Positions 1 through 9,074 are shown, counted from the stretch's first letter. The stretch is DNA of 64,000 nucleotides from Clostridium oryzae (GCF_002029235.1 NZ_MZGV01000013.1:40357-104356); one strand, 5' to 3'. Made by a program: numbers and translations. Notes: generated from the letters alone by a model not told the origin.

Positions 1-1
1 T

Positions 2-265
2 AAAAAAGCAGTGACTTCATTAGAAGAAGTGTTTGAAAAGCAATTCAAAAGAATTAACATTTTCGGAGGTGGATGCCAAAATAATCTTTTAAATCAAATA
101 GTTTCAAATGTAACTGAAAAGGAGGTCCTTGCAGGACCTGCAGAGGCAACAGCCATAGGAAATATTGCAGCTCAACTTATAAGTCTAGGCATTATTAAAG
201 ATTTAGGTGAGGTAAGAAAATTAATTAGACAATCCTTTGACATAAAAACGTTTATAAAACGCTAG
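2..265 (+). CDS. rhaB: Rhamnulokinase, C-terminal fragment (5' end outside window)
   Basis: The open frame runs in from the left edge, so only about the last 88 residues are visible. They carry the FGGK-family sugar kinase signature INIFGGGCQNNLLNQ followed by AGPAEATAIGNIAAQ, which is characteristic of rhamnulokinase (ATP-dependent phosphorylation of L-rhamnulose at C1 in the cytoplasm). The GTG at 11 is internal, not a start, because the frame is open upstream of it. The gene ends 15 bp before rhaA and is the first visible gene of a same-strand rhaB-rhaA-rhaD-fucO operon, which supports the assignment over other FGGY kinases. Nothing abnormal is visible in the part present. Confidence 0.88.
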   Translation, partial: KKAVTSLEEVFEKQFKRINIFGGGCQNNLLNQIVSNVTEKEVLAGPAEATAIGNIAAQLISLGIIKDLGEVRKLIRQSFDIKTFIKR

Positions 266-280
266 AATGGAGGTAGAATT

Positions 281-1537
281 ATGAATATAAGGGAAAAATA
301 TGAAGCGGCAAAAAACGAATATGAAAAATGGGGAATAGATGTAGAAAAGGTTTTAGATAAGCTTAAAGACGTAAAAATATCTGTACACTGCTGGCAGGGA
401 GATGATGTTACAGGTTTTGAGAACAGCAACCAGGAATTATCCGGAGGTATTGCAGCTACGGGTAATTACCCGGGAAAAGCTAGAAATGCGGCTGAGCTGA
501 GAGCTGATTTAGATAAAGCATTAAGCCTTATTCCTGGAAAGCACAAGGTTAATTTACATGCAATATATGCAGAAACTGGTGAAGAAAAGGTAGAAAGAGA
601 TGAATTAAGGCCAGAACATTTTGCAAATTGGGTTCAATGGGCGAAAAGGAGAGGTCTAGGACTTGATTTCAACCCTACTATATTCTCACATGAAAAGGCT
701 GCTGATGGCTTAACACTTTCTCATCCTAATAAAGATATCCGTGATTTCTGGATAAGGCACTGCATAGCTTCCAGAAAAATTGGAGAATATTTTGGAAAAG
801 AATTAGGACAACCTTGCCTGACGAATATTTGGATACCAGATGGTTACAAAGATATTCCAAGTGATAGACTAGGACCTAGACAGAGACTAAAGGATGCTTT
901 AGACGAAATATTTAAGGTAAAAGTTGATAATAAATATAATCTTGATGCTGTAGAGTCGAAGGTATTTGGCTTAGGAGCAGAATCCTACACAGTAGGCTCC
1001 AGTGAGTTTTATATAAATTATGCAGCTAAGAACAACATCTTATCCTTGCTTGATACAGGTCACTATCACCCTACAGAAATGGTTTCCGACAAACTTTCAG
1101 CGATGCTCTTATTCTCAAATAAGGTTGCTTTACATGTAAGCAGACCGGTTCGATGGGACAGCGACCACGTTATAGTTTTGGATGATGAACTTAAAGAAAT
1201 TGCAAAAGAGATAGTAAGAAATGATGCTTTAGATAGAGTAATTATAGGGTTAGATTTCTTTGATGCAAGTATCAACAGAATAGCAGCTTGGGTTATTGGA
1301 ACAAGAAATATGATAAAGGCACTTCTATCAGCTATGCTAATGCCTAATAAAAAGTTAAAGCAGCTTCAGGACGAAGGAAACTTCACTGAGAGATTGGTCT
1401 TAATGGAGGAGTTTAAGACATATCCGTTAGGCGACATATGGAATTATTACTGCCAAATCAACAATACACCAGTTAAAGAGCAGTGGTTAGAAGAAGTAAA
1501 AGCATACGAAAAAGAAGTATTATCAAAAAGAAAGTAG
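281..1537 (+). CDS. rhaA: L-rhamnose isomerase
   Basis: The 418-residue protein, the usual RhaA length, interconverts L-rhamnose and L-rhamnulose in the cytoplasm, the first step of rhamnose catabolism. The metal- and substrate-site blocks of the family are present: DTGHYHP from D258, RWDSDHV from R291 and DFFDASIN from D325, so the enzyme looks intact. The ATG follows GGAGG at optimal spacing. It lies between the rhaB tail and rhaD with gaps of 15 and 9 bp, so one transcript is likely; the operon promoter must be upstream of the window. Codon use is dominated by AGA/AGG for arginine, as in the flanking chromosome. Confidence 0.97.
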   Translation: MNIREKYEAAKNEYEKWGIDVEKVLDKLKDVKISVHCWQGDDVTGFENSNQELSGGIAATGNYPGKARNAAELRADLDKALSLIPGKHKVNLHAIYAETGEEKVERDELRPEHFANWVQWAKRRGLGLDFNPTIFSHEKAADGLTLSHPNKDIRDFWIRHCIASRKIGEYFGKELGQPCLTNIWIPDGYKDIPSDRLGPRQRLKDALDEIFKVKVDNKYNLDAVESKVFGLGAESYTVGSSEFYINYAAKNNILSLLDTGHYHPTEMVSDKLSAMLLFSNKVALHVSRPVRWDSDHVIVLDDELKEIAKEIVRNDALDRVIIGLDFFDASINRIAAWVIGTRNMIKALLSAMLMPNKKLKQLQDEGNFTERLVLMEEFKTYPLGDIWNYYCQINNTPVKEQWLEEVKAYEKEVLSKRK

Positions 1538-1546
1538 GGCGTACAG

Positions 1547-2365
1547 ATGAAAGTAGAAGAATTAAAGTTTGTTAAGGATTTTGTTAGGATTACGCATGAT
1601 GCATGGCTTAAAGGATGGCACGAGCGCAATGGCGGAAACTTTTCTTATAGAATAAAAGATGAGGAAGTAGCAGAATTAAAGGAATTAATTAATGAAACTT
1701 CTGAGTGTACTCCTATAGGGGTATCAGTTCCTAACTTAGCTAATGAATATTTCCTTGTTACTGGCAGTGGAAAATATATGAGAAACGTTATACTGGATCC
1801 GGAAGCAAATATTGGAATTGCTAAAATTGATGAAAAAGGTAAAAACTATAAAGTGGTTTGGGGACTTATAAATGGTGCAAGACCAACTAGTGAATTTCCA
1901 TCACATCTCATGAGTCATTCTGTGAAGAAGGAAGTAACTAATGGGAAGAACAGGGTTATTCTTCATTCACATACTACAAATATTATTGCTTTAACCTTTG
2001 TTTTACCCTTAGATAGCAAGGTATTTACGAGAGAGCTTTGGGAAATGGCTACAGAGTGCCCAGTTGTATTTCCTTCTGGTGTTGGTGTAGTTCCGTGGAT
2101 GGTTCCTGGCGGAGCTGCCATAGCTAAGGAAACCAGCAAACTTATGAAGGAATTTGACATAGTAGTCTGGGCACATCATGGAACCTTTGCTTCTGGGGAG
2201 ACAATGGATTTGGCTTTTGGTCTTATGGATACAGCTGAAAAATCAGCAGAAATCTTAGTAAAGGTATTATCCATGGGAGGAAAGAAGCAGACTATAACTT
2301 CGGATAATTTCAGAGATCTGGCAAAAGATTTTAATGTTAGTTTGCCCGAAAAATTTTTGGGCTAA
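1547..2365 (+). CDS. rhaD: Rhamnulose-1-phosphate aldolase
   Basis: A 272-residue class II aldolase/adducin-family protein that splits L-rhamnulose 1-phosphate into dihydroxyacetone phosphate and L-lactaldehyde. The zinc-binding histidines of the E. coli enzyme (141, 143, 212) have counterparts in HSHTTN (H140, H142) and WAHHG (H210/H211), so the active site looks complete. The start ATG lies 9 bp after the rhaA stop with only a weak Shine-Dalgarno (TAGGGCG), which suggests translational coupling. The lactaldehyde it makes is the substrate of the fucO product just downstream. Confidence 0.95.
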   Translation: MKVEELKFVKDFVRITHDAWLKGWHERNGGNFSYRIKDEEVAELKELINETSECTPIGVSVPNLANEYFLVTGSGKYMRNVILDPEANIGIAKIDEKGKNYKVVWGLINGARPTSEFPSHLMSHSVKKEVTNGKNRVILHSHTTNIIALTFVLPLDSKVFTRELWEMATECPVVFPSGVGVVPWMVPGGAAIAKETSKLMKEFDIVVWAHHGTFASGETMDLAFGLMDTAEKSAEILVKVLSMGGKKQTITSDNFRDLAKDFNVSLPEKFLG

Positions 2366-2389
2366 TATATTTAACGAGGAGTGGTATTA

Positions 2390-3550
2390 ATGGTAAACCG
2401 TATAGTGCTTAATGAAACTTCATATTTTGGACAGGGAGCGATAGGTGTCATTCCAGACGAAATTAAAAACAGAGGATTTAAAAAAGCTTTTGTAGTAACA
2501 GATAAGGACCTCATAAAATTCAATGTAGCCCAGAAGGTAACAGCTAAATTAGAAGAAGCAGGCATACCTTTTGAAATCTACGATAATGTAAAACCTAATC
2601 CAACTACAGAAAATGTTACAACTGGAGTTGAAAGCTATAAAAAATCCGGTGCGGATTTCATAGTTGCTATTGGCGGCGGTTCCTCAATGGATACCGGAAA
2701 AGCTATTGGTATCATAATAAATAATCCAGAATTTGCAGACGTAGTATCTCTGGAAGGAGTTGCTGCAACAAAGAATAAGTCAGTATCTATAATAGCTATT
2801 CCAACAACAGCAGGTACTGCAGCAGAGGTTACAATAAACTATGTAATCACTGATGAAAAAGCAGTTAAGAAGATGGTATGCGTAGATCCTAAGGATATTC
2901 CAATCATTGCTGTTATAGATCCTGAAATGATGTCTTCTATGCCAAAAGGACTTACAGCATCAACTGGTATGGATGCACTTACGCATGCTATTGAAGGATA
3001 TATAACAAAAGGTGCCTGGGTACTTACTGATACCTTTGAATTAAAAGCAATAGAGCTTATAGCTAAAAACCTTGAAACAGCAGTTTTTGAGCCTAAAAAC
3101 ATGCAGGCAAGAGAAGCTATGGGAGTTGCTCAGTACATCGCAGGTATGGGCTTCTCAAATGTTGGGCTAGGAATAGTTCACTCAATGGCTCACTCACTTG
3201 GTGCTTTTTATGATACACCTCACGGCGTAGCAAATGCACTTCTTCTTCCATACGTTATGGAGTATAATGCCCCAGCGACAGGAGATAAATATAGGGAAGT
3301 AGCCCGCCAGATGGGAGTTCAAAATGTTGATTCCATGAGTCAGGAAGAGTACAGAAAAGCAGCTGTCGATGCAGTAAAAGAGTTATCAAAGAAGATAGGA
3401 ATTCCTCAGACCTTAATAGAGATTGGAGCTAAGGAAGAGGATCTTCCAAAGCTTGCAAAGAGTGCCTTTGCTGATGTTTGTACACCGGGAAATCCAAGAG
3501 ATACTTCTGAAGAAGAAATCCTTGAAATCTATAAGATAGCTTTTAAATAA
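2390..3550 (+). CDS. fucO: Lactaldehyde reductase (iron-dependent alcohol dehydrogenase)
   Basis: A group III iron-activated alcohol dehydrogenase of about 386 residues. It shows the NAD-binding AIGGGSSMDTGKAIG motif, GMDALTHAIEGY, and the metal-binding histidine block AHSLGAFYDTPHGVANALLLP. In this operon it most likely reduces L-lactaldehyde from RhaD to 1,2-propanediol. I chose the ATG at 2390 (MVNRIVLNET) because the AGGAG at 2376-2381 is correctly spaced for it; the in-frame GTG at 2381 overlaps that site. The frame is intact and full length. Other members of the family take other alcohols, so the substrate is inferred from context. Confidence 0.9.
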   Translation: MVNRIVLNETSYFGQGAIGVIPDEIKNRGFKKAFVVTDKDLIKFNVAQKVTAKLEEAGIPFEIYDNVKPNPTTENVTTGVESYKKSGADFIVAIGGGSSMDTGKAIGIIINNPEFADVVSLEGVAATKNKSVSIIAIPTTAGTAAEVTINYVITDEKAVKKMVCVDPKDIPIIAVIDPEMMSSMPKGLTASTGMDALTHAIEGYITKGAWVLTDTFELKAIELIAKNLETAVFEPKNMQAREAMGVAQYIAGMGFSNVGLGIVHSMAHSLGAFYDTPHGVANALLLPYVMEYNAPATGDKYREVARQMGVQNVDSMSQEEYRKAAVDAVKELSKKIGIPQTLIEIGAKEEDLPKLAKSAFADVCTPGNPRDTSEEEILEIYKIAFK

Positions 3551-3601
3551 GATATAAAAATGGTGGTAAGCTTTATATAAATACAAAAGGAGGTTAAAAA
3601 A

Positions 3602-4588
3602 ATGACTTATATAGCAGATGAAAATAGATATACTAAAATGATATATAACAGATGTGGAAGAAGCGGAATAAAGCTGCCAGCCATCTCGTTAGGATTATGG
3701 CAAAATTTCGGGCACAACAACACTATGGACAATATGAGGAGCATGCTGCATAAAGCCTTTGACTTGGGCATAACTCATTTTGACCTAGCTAATAATTATG
3801 GACCACCATATGGTTCAGCTGAAGAGAATTTTGGAAAGATATTTAGAGAAGACTTAAAACAATATAGGGATGAACTTATTATATCTTCTAAAGCTGGCTT
3901 TGATATGTGGCCGGGACCATATGGTAATTGGGGCTCAAAGAAGTATTTAGTAGCAAGCTTAGATCAGAGTTTAAAGAGAATGGGCTTAGATTATGTAGAT
4001 ATATTTTATCATCACAGACCTGATCCAGAAACTCCTCTGGAAGAGACTATGGCTGCACTTGATTTTATAGTAAGACAAGGTAAGGCGCTGTATGTAGGTA
4101 TATCAAACTATGGAGCAGAAGAAGCTGAGAAAGCTGTAAAAATACTTAAGGAATTAGGCACTCCATGTCTGATACATCAGCCTGATTATTCGATGTTTAA
4201 CAGATGGGTTGAGAATGGGCTTCAGCAAGTGTTAGAGGAAGAAGGAGTAGGTATGATAGCTTTCCGTCCTCTAGCAAGCGGGTTGCTTACTGATAAATAT
4301 CTAAATGGCATCCCAAAGGATTCAAGAGCAGCACATAATGCCTGGATAAAGTCCAGTATAACTAAAGAAAATGTGGCGAAGGTTAAACTTCTGAACGAAA
4401 TAGCGAAGGAAAGAGGCCAAAGTATGGCTCAGATGGCACTTGCTTGGGTTTTGAGGAAAGGACATGTAACTTCAGTGCTTACAGGAGCCAGCAGAGTAAG
4501 TCAGATTGAAGAAAATGTAGCTACATTAAATAATCTCCAGTTTTCAGAGGATGAACTAACTAAGATAGAAACAATATTAAATAGCTAA
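3602..4588 (+). CDS. Aldo/keto reductase, YghZ/MgrA-like
   Basis: A 328-residue NADPH-dependent aldo/keto reductase, closest in pattern to the YghZ (L-glyceraldehyde 3-phosphate reductase) branch. The catalytic tetrad is visible: Asp in THFDLANNYG, the Tyr four residues on, Lys in SSKAGFDMWPGPYG and His in FYHHRPD. A strong AAAGGAGG precedes the ATG. It follows fucO by 51 bp on the same strand, so it probably belongs to the rhamnose operon and could act on lactaldehyde or methylglyoxal produced there. That role is inference; the fold assignment is firm. Confidence 0.88.
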   Translation: MTYIADENRYTKMIYNRCGRSGIKLPAISLGLWQNFGHNNTMDNMRSMLHKAFDLGITHFDLANNYGPPYGSAEENFGKIFREDLKQYRDELIISSKAGFDMWPGPYGNWGSKKYLVASLDQSLKRMGLDYVDIFYHHRPDPETPLEETMAALDFIVRQGKALYVGISNYGAEEAEKAVKILKELGTPCLIHQPDYSMFNRWVENGLQQVLEEEGVGMIAFRPLASGLLTDKYLNGIPKDSRAAHNAWIKSSITKENVAKVKLLNEIAKERGQSMAQMALAWVLRKGHVTSVLTGASRVSQIEENVATLNNLQFSEDELTKIETILNS

Positions 4589-4610
4589 TAGCAGTTAGGG
4601 GATGTTTATT

Positions 4611-4679
4611 GTGAAAGTTATTCAGATTGGGCTTGGAGACTTTGGCTTTAGTTGGTTAAGGGAGAATACATCTATATAA
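4611..4679 (+). pseudogene. N-terminal remnant of a Gfo/Idh/MocA-type oxidoreductase
   Basis: A GTG with an upstream GGGGAT opens the frame VKVIQIGLGDFGFSWLRE, the first beta strand and dinucleotide-binding turn of a Gfo/Idh/MocA dehydrogenase. The frame stops at TAA 4677 after 22 codons. No further Rossmann or C-terminal domain follows before the AraC gene, so most of a roughly 350-codon gene has been lost. It sits directly behind the aldo/keto reductase, where an accessory sugar dehydrogenase would be plausible. Assignment rests on one short motif. Confidence 0.55.
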
Positions 4680-4742
4680 TAGTGATGAAACTGTTGAAAC
4701 ATCTAGTAGGAATGTAAAAAAGGAAATCAACATGAAAAAGAG

Positions 4743-4789
4743 AGGGTTAAGGAATCAGCAAAAATAGAAATTGTTGATGTCTTAACCCT
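4743..4789. terminator. Convergent bidirectional terminator
   Basis: Inverted arms AGGGTTAAG and CTTAACCCT enclose about 29 nt with a possible inner TCAGCA/TGTTGA pairing and are followed by TTTTGG on the plus strand. It sits between the rhamnose operon and the converging AraC gene and overlaps that gene's stop codon, so it could end both transcripts. Confidence 0.6.
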
Positions 4790-5507
4790 TTTGGTTTCGA
4801 TATTCTTTAGGAGATATATCGTTAGCTTTGTTTAATCTAAAATTGATTAAATAATCCTGCAGAGTAATTCCTACTGCGCTTTTAAAGAGTGATGACATAT
4901 ACTTTCTATCTAAACCAATATGTTTAGCAAGTTCACCAATCTTTATTTTATGAGAATAGTTAAGCCGTATAAATTCGATTATCTTGCTTACATACATATT
5001 TTTGTTTATTGAGCGTAAATTTGAGGCTGCAGTTTCATCAGACTCATCTATTATTATAGCTAAAAATAGGTAAAGCAGGCTCTGTAGTCTTAAATCGTTA
5101 CTTTTTTTGACATAGATAGCTTCCATCATTTGCTTAAAGCATTCATTCAATTTGTCATTTTTATTGTAGTTAAATATAGGATTGTCGATACTTAGATTAG
5201 CTCTATTAAGATAACTATCAGCATTAAATCCGTCGAAGGCACACCAAGAATAATCCCAGGGGTCTACACTATCCGCTTCGTAGTAAGAAACAACATTAGG
5301 GCAGATCAGAAAACCCTGACCTTTCTCTAAGTGGTAGGTTTTGTCGTTAAATTTGAAAATACCTTTACCGCTGTGTATGTAATGAATTTTATAATGTTCT
5401 TTTATAGCTGGGCCCCAAGAATGGTTAGAAGGACAGGCTTGAGTACCACAGTAATACATTTTTAAGTCAAGATTATTAATCATATTAGAATTATGAATGT
5501 TTCCCAT
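4782..5507 (-). CDS. AraC-family regulator with internal deletion in the DNA-binding domain
   Basis: The 241-residue product has an N-terminal cupin-type sensor (HYKIHYIHSGKGIFKFNDKTY, then GQGFLICPNVVSYYEAD) and the first AraC helix-turn-helix (IKIGELAKHIGLDRKYMSSLFK). The sequence then passes directly from LQDYLINFRLNKA to NDISPKEYRNQKG. Intact family members have about 35 residues there that form the linker helix and the second helix-turn-helix (pattern ...SVGYxDPxYFSKxFKKxxG...). The reading frame is preserved, so this is an in-frame deletion giving a shortened protein. It converges on the rhamnose operon and is probably its former regulator. DNA binding is likely impaired or altered. Confidence 0.85.
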   Translation of the reverse strand: MGNIHNSNMINNLDLKMYYCGTQACPSNHSWGPAIKEHYKIHYIHSGKGIFKFNDKTYHLEKGQGFLICPNVVSYYEADSVDPWDYSWCAFDGFNADSYLNRANLSIDNPIFNYNKNDKLNECFKQMMEAIYVKKSNDLRLQSLLYLFLAIIIDESDETAASNLRSINKNMYVSKIIEFIRLNYSHKIKIGELAKHIGLDRKYMSSLFKSAVGITLQDYLINFRLNKANDISPKEYRNQKG

Positions 5508-5839
5508 ACAAAATCAGCTCTCCTTTAGCGTTTACCTATAAAGAATTAAATTATACATTGTATGTGTTAAAATTTTACTATTAATCAAATACAGCAACCT
5601 TAAATTTACACGCAATACTTAACTTATATATAAGTAGACTAACACTTTAATATAAGCATTACAATATAAAGGTTTGTATTGTTTGTAAAAATGGTGGCGT
5701 GTACGTAAAGCTAGATAAAAAAATAACTATAGGATGTATTATATTAGCATTTAAACCAGATAGATAGAATTGGATAAAAAATAGTATTACAATTTAAATA
5801 TCGAAATACTATATAAAATCGGAGATTGGAGATGTTAAT
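5508..5839. other. Divergent intergenic region with a candidate operator
   Basis: This AT-rich gap separates the AraC gene from the esterase gene and must hold both promoters. I see an imperfect inverted repeat, TTACAATA paired with TATTGTTTGTAA, near 5660-5695, which could be a regulator site, and the Shine-Dalgarno GGAG just before the esterase start. No credible gene or RNA fold was found. Confidence 0.35.
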
Positions 5840-6808
5840 TTGGGCTACATAGATGATATATCTAGAGATTTGTATACTTACCTTCCGGAGCTTACAAAAA
5901 GAGAAGACTTTGATGAGTTTTGGGAAAATACAATAAGTAAAGCTAAATCTATTCCAATGAATATAAAAAAGGAGGTGTATGATTATCCGAGTCCTTATGT
6001 GAAAGCATATTCTATTACATATAATGGTTTTGATGAAACAAGGATACATGGATTATACCTTGTGCCTAATTTCTTGAGCAAAAAGGAGAAATATCCTTGT
6101 CTTATTCACTATCACGGTTTCAGTGGAAACTGCGGAAAACCAGCCGACTTTATGCAGTGGATCATGATGGGTATTGCAGTGGTTTCTGTGGATTGCAGAG
6201 ATCAAAGTGGACAAACTGGTAATAGTGCTGAGTACACAAATGGATATACTACCAACTTAAATTGTAAAGGTATTCTTAATAAGGAGGAATATTACTATAG
6301 AGCTGTTTATATGGACTGCCTTAAGGCTATTGATTTTGCTTGTGAGCAGAAAGAAGTGGATCAGAGCAAGATTATTATTGAAGGCGGCAGTCAGGGAGGG
6401 GCTTTAACTATGGCTGTATGTGCGTTAGATTCAAGACCGTATTTAGCTTTGGCAGATGTGCCAAGTAACAGTAATATTCAGAAGAGGGTTGAAGGAGCTT
6501 TTGGATCATTCAGCAGTGTGACGGATTATCTTAAGCATTATCCCGATAAGATAGAAAAAGCATTTGAGACTCTAAGTTATTTTGATACGATGAATATGGC
6601 TGATAAAATTACTTGTAAAGTACTAGCTTCTGTAGGACTGAAAGACAATATATGTCCTGGAAAACTTTATTTTGCTACATATAACAGAATTAAAGGAGAA
6701 AAGTATATAAAAATATATCCCTTTAATGGACATGAAGGCGGAGGAGAGTATCACAATGAGATAAAATTAAAGTTTGTAGGAGATGAAGTACTTATTAAGA
6801 AAGAATAA
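5840..6808 (+). CDS. CE7-family acetyl esterase (acetylxylan esterase / cephalosporin-C deacetylase)
   Basis: A 322-residue alpha/beta hydrolase of carbohydrate esterase family 7. The family motifs are clear: RDQSGQTG, the nucleophile elbow GGSQGG (S184), the acid in GLKDNICPG (D269) and the histidine in GHEGGGE (H298), with spacing like the B. subtilis enzyme. It removes acetyl groups from short xylo-oligosaccharides and similar sugars; having no signal peptide, it should act in the cytoplasm on imported oligomers. The start is taken as TTG 5840 behind GGAG, as the next in-frame Met is at residue 39. It is divergent from the AraC gene. Confidence 0.92.
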   Translation: MGYIDDISRDLYTYLPELTKREDFDEFWENTISKAKSIPMNIKKEVYDYPSPYVKAYSITYNGFDETRIHGLYLVPNFLSKKEKYPCLIHYHGFSGNCGKPADFMQWIMMGIAVVSVDCRDQSGQTGNSAEYTNGYTTNLNCKGILNKEEYYYRAVYMDCLKAIDFACEQKEVDQSKIIIEGGSQGGALTMAVCALDSRPYLALADVPSNSNIQKRVEGAFGSFSSVTDYLKHYPDKIEKAFETLSYFDTMNMADKITCKVLASVGLKDNICPGKLYFATYNRIKGEKYIKIYPFNGHEGGGEYHNEIKLKFVGDEVLIKKE

Positions 6809-6829
6809 AGAGAGTAAAGTCAAGGTAGA

Positions 6830-6848
6830 AATTCAGCTGTGCTGAATT
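6830..6848. repeat. Small palindrome AATTCAGC-TGT-GCTGAATT
   Basis: A perfect 8-bp inverted repeat with a 3-nt loop just after the esterase gene. It belongs to a set of similar small palindromes (AATTCTGC or AATTCAGC arms) that recurs between genes at about 24.14, 27.43, 27.55, 39.36 and 46.84 kb. It may help end the esterase transcript but lacks an immediate T tract. Confidence 0.6.
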
Positions 6849-6968
6849 GAGGTTCCTCATTATTTTTATAATTAACAAATAATACTCAAAATGTACACAT
6901 AAAAGTCATAAATATCGTTTACAATATAACCATAAGAAAGAAACATCCCCTTTAAAATAGTTAATATA

Positions 6969-7018
6969 GAACATGCAGTCGGTTGGTCCCCCACTTTCCG
7001 GCTGTTTTTTTTATGTTC
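6969..7018 (+). terminator. Hairpin with T8 tract
   Basis: Arms GCAGTCGG and CCGGCTG (one G-U pair) are followed by eight Ts at 7005-7012. An outer GAACAT/ATGTTC pair brackets the whole structure. On the plus strand this reads as an intrinsic terminator about 170 bp behind the esterase gene. The rest of the 6809-7127 gap shows no gene. Confidence 0.5.
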
Positions 7019-7127
7019 CAGGAAAGCGTAGGATTTTGCAGACTTTTTATATGACGGAGAAAACTAAAGCTGTGAAGTCTGCGCGTAAACCTTCTTGATA
7101 TCTTTGGTTAAGTATAAAACTCCGCCA

Positions 7128-7844
7128 TTAAACAATTAATTTAAACTTATCACCAATACAAAGTTGCTGAGAAAGATTAAATATATCATTATTTGTATCT
7201 TGTAAAACGCTATCTATCCTTAAGAGAGGATAACCTTTGGAAATATTTAAAGCTTTTGCTTCTTTGGAGGAAGCAAATATAATATCAAGTGTTTTTGAAG
7301 AATGATTAAAAATAATATTATGCTTTTCTTTGAGAATTTGGTACAAAGAAGTATCGTTGAAATTCTCATTGAATAAAAAGGAAAAAGATTCAGAGAATTT
7401 GTTTAATTCTAAAATAACTGGTTTATCATCTGCATACCGGATGCGTTCAAGCACAAGTACTTTTTCATCTGTTTTTAGATGCAATAATTCCGCTTCTTTC
7501 GGAGAAGGGTCTTCTAATGCGATTTTGATGATTCTTGCACCAGGCTTTACTCCCATCAAATTGCACATTTCTGTAAAACCGATAACTCTATTTGAAAGTC
7601 CACGCTGCAATTTTTTTTCGGCAACAAAGGTTCCTTTTCCAGATTTTCGGTCTAGATACCCCATATTAGTTAACTTGGTCAGAGCTTTTCGAACTGTTAC
7701 ACGGCTTACATTGTACTGTTCGCTTAATTCGTTTTCCGTTGGAATTTTGCTTCCAGCTGGACGTTCTCCAGTTTCAATTTCTTTTCGTAACATCTCCTCT
7801 AGCTGCTTATACAAGGGAGTTGCTATTGTATTATCTAGTTTCAT
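7128..7844 (-). CDS. GntR/HutC-family transcriptional regulator (FraR/FrlR-like)
   Basis: About 238 residues: an N-terminal winged helix (TPLYKQLEEMLRKEIETGERPAGSKIPTENELSEQYNVSRVTVRKAL, residues about 8-60) followed by a UTRA effector-binding domain to the C terminus. I chose ATG 7844 (MKLDNTIATPLYKQ); a TTG 24 bp upstream would add eight residues. It is divergent from the first deglycase gene, so it likely represses the fructosamine genes in response to a phosphorylated sugar. A GTATNATAATGTATTA motif occurs in the divergent promoter and again ahead of the permease gene, and is a good candidate for its operator. Confidence 0.85.
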   Translation of the reverse strand: MKLDNTIATPLYKQLEEMLRKEIETGERPAGSKIPTENELSEQYNVSRVTVRKALTKLTNMGYLDRKSGKGTFVAEKKLQRGLSNRVIGFTEMCNLMGVKPGARIIKIALEDPSPKEAELLHLKTDEKVLVLERIRYADDKPVILELNKFSESFSFLFNENFNDTSLYQILKEKHNIIFNHSSKTLDIIFASSKEAKALNISKGYPLLRIDSVLQDTNNDIFNLSQQLCIGDKFKLIV

Positions 7845-7945
7845 ATGAATATTCCATCCTCTTATCAATATTTATGCCCGATATTTATGATTAATTATAA
7901 TACATTTAAGGAACATTGTATATATTAAAAAATTCAAAATACGTA

Positions 7946-7974
7946 TTGACAAAATGTATCATAATGTATTATCT
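7946..7974 (+). promoter_or_regulatory. Promoter and putative GntR operator ahead of the first deglycase gene
   Basis: TTGACA (7946-7951) and TATTAT (7967-7972) make a promoter with a short 15-nt spacer. The spacer and -10 box coincide with AAAATGTATCATAATGTATT, nearly the same sequence as at 10926-10946 ahead of the permease gene. A site overlapping the core promoter fits repression by the adjacent GntR protein. The operator role is inferred from recurrence. Confidence 0.55.
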
Positions 7975-8020
7975 TAATAATGAAACAATAAAATACACAT
8001 ATTAAAAGGAGAATAAGACA

Positions 8021-9010
8021 ATGGAATACAAGAGCACAGATATAAAGAAGATTATTGAGAAAATTCTAGAAGAGAAGAAAGACAAAGGCGGAGTAAAATC
8101 ACTTTATTTTGTTGGGTGCGGGGGTTCATTAGGAGCTCTTTATCCAGCTAAGATCTTTATGGAAAAGGAATGTACAAGTATCAAGTCTGCATGGATCAAC
8201 AGTAATGAATTTGTTCACAGCACACCGAAAGATTTTGGAGAGAACTCTATCATCTGCCTTGCATGCCACAAAGGTAATACACCAGAGACCATCCGAGCAG
8301 CAGCACTTGGAAAGAAGATGGGAGCAACTGTTATCATTCTTACTTGGTTCCAAGAGTCTGAAATTATTCAGTATGGTGATTACATTGTACGTTATACGTT
8401 TGGTGATGAAAAAGATATTGCAGGAGAAAAAACTATATGCGGACTGCTTGTTGCTGTTGAACTGCTGAAACAGACAGAAGGATATGAGAATTATGATAAA
8501 TTCCTGCAGGGTGTTGGTATGATTAATCGTATTGTAAAGAATGCATGTAAGCATGTAGAGAAACGAGCACAGATATTTGCAGAAGCTCATAAAGATGACA
8601 AAGTAATTTACACTATGGCAAGTGGTGCAGGATACGGCGCAGCATATATGGAAAGCATCTGTATCTTCATGGAAATGCAGTGGATTAATTCTAGCAGCAT
8701 TCACAGCGGTGAATATTTCCATGGACCATTCGAAATCACAGATGCAAACATTCCATTTGTAATTCAGATTTCAGAAGGTTCTACTCGTACACTGGATGAG
8801 CGTGCATTGAAGTTTTTAAATACCTATGCAAAACGTATTGAAATTCTGGATGCAAAGGATCTTGGACTTTCCACAATTGATACTTCTGTAGTTGACTACT
8901 TCAACCATTCTCTTTTCAACAATGTTTATCCGGTATATAACCAAGCATTGGCTGCAGTGCGTGAGCATCCATTAACTACTCGTCGTTATATGTGGAAGGT
9001 TGAGTATTAA
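8021..9010 (+). CDS. SIS-domain sugar-phosphate deglycase, copy 1 (FraB/FrlB-like)
   Basis: A 329-residue protein with two sugar isomerase (SIS) folds. SIS-1 carries VGCGGSLGALYPAK and CHKGNTPET; SIS-2 carries MASGAGYGAAYMES and the active-site-type motif HSGEYFHGPFE (H228, E231, H234). FrlB and FraB enzymes of this family split 6-phosphofructosamines into glucose 6-phosphate and a free amine or amino acid. Codons 20 to the end are almost identical in DNA to the gene at 15706, while the first 19 codons differ at about ten positions. The GntR operator lies directly upstream. The exact amino partner (asparagine, lysine, other) cannot be read from the sequence. Confidence 0.87.
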   Translation: MEYKSTDIKKIIEKILEEKKDKGGVKSLYFVGCGGSLGALYPAKIFMEKECTSIKSAWINSNEFVHSTPKDFGENSIICLACHKGNTPETIRAAALGKKMGATVIILTWFQESEIIQYGDYIVRYTFGDEKDIAGEKTICGLLVAVELLKQTEGYENYDKFLQGVGMINRIVKNACKHVEKRAQIFAEAHKDDKVIYTMASGAGYGAAYMESICIFMEMQWINSSSIHSGEYFHGPFEITDANIPFVIQISEGSTRTLDERALKFLNTYAKRIEILDAKDLGLSTIDTSVVDYFNHSLFNNVYPVYNQALAAVREHPLTTRRYMWKVEY

Positions 9011-9074
9011 TATGTATGTGAGAGATGATTTCTAGCTTAGGATAGGGAAATCAATTTTTAGGGAGGATAAGGTT

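Noticed and set aside
8129..8722. 197-codon minus-strand frame opposite the first deglycase, repeated at 15814-16407
   Set aside because: It is antisense to a well-supported SIS gene and is duplicated only because that gene is. No ribosome site or domain.
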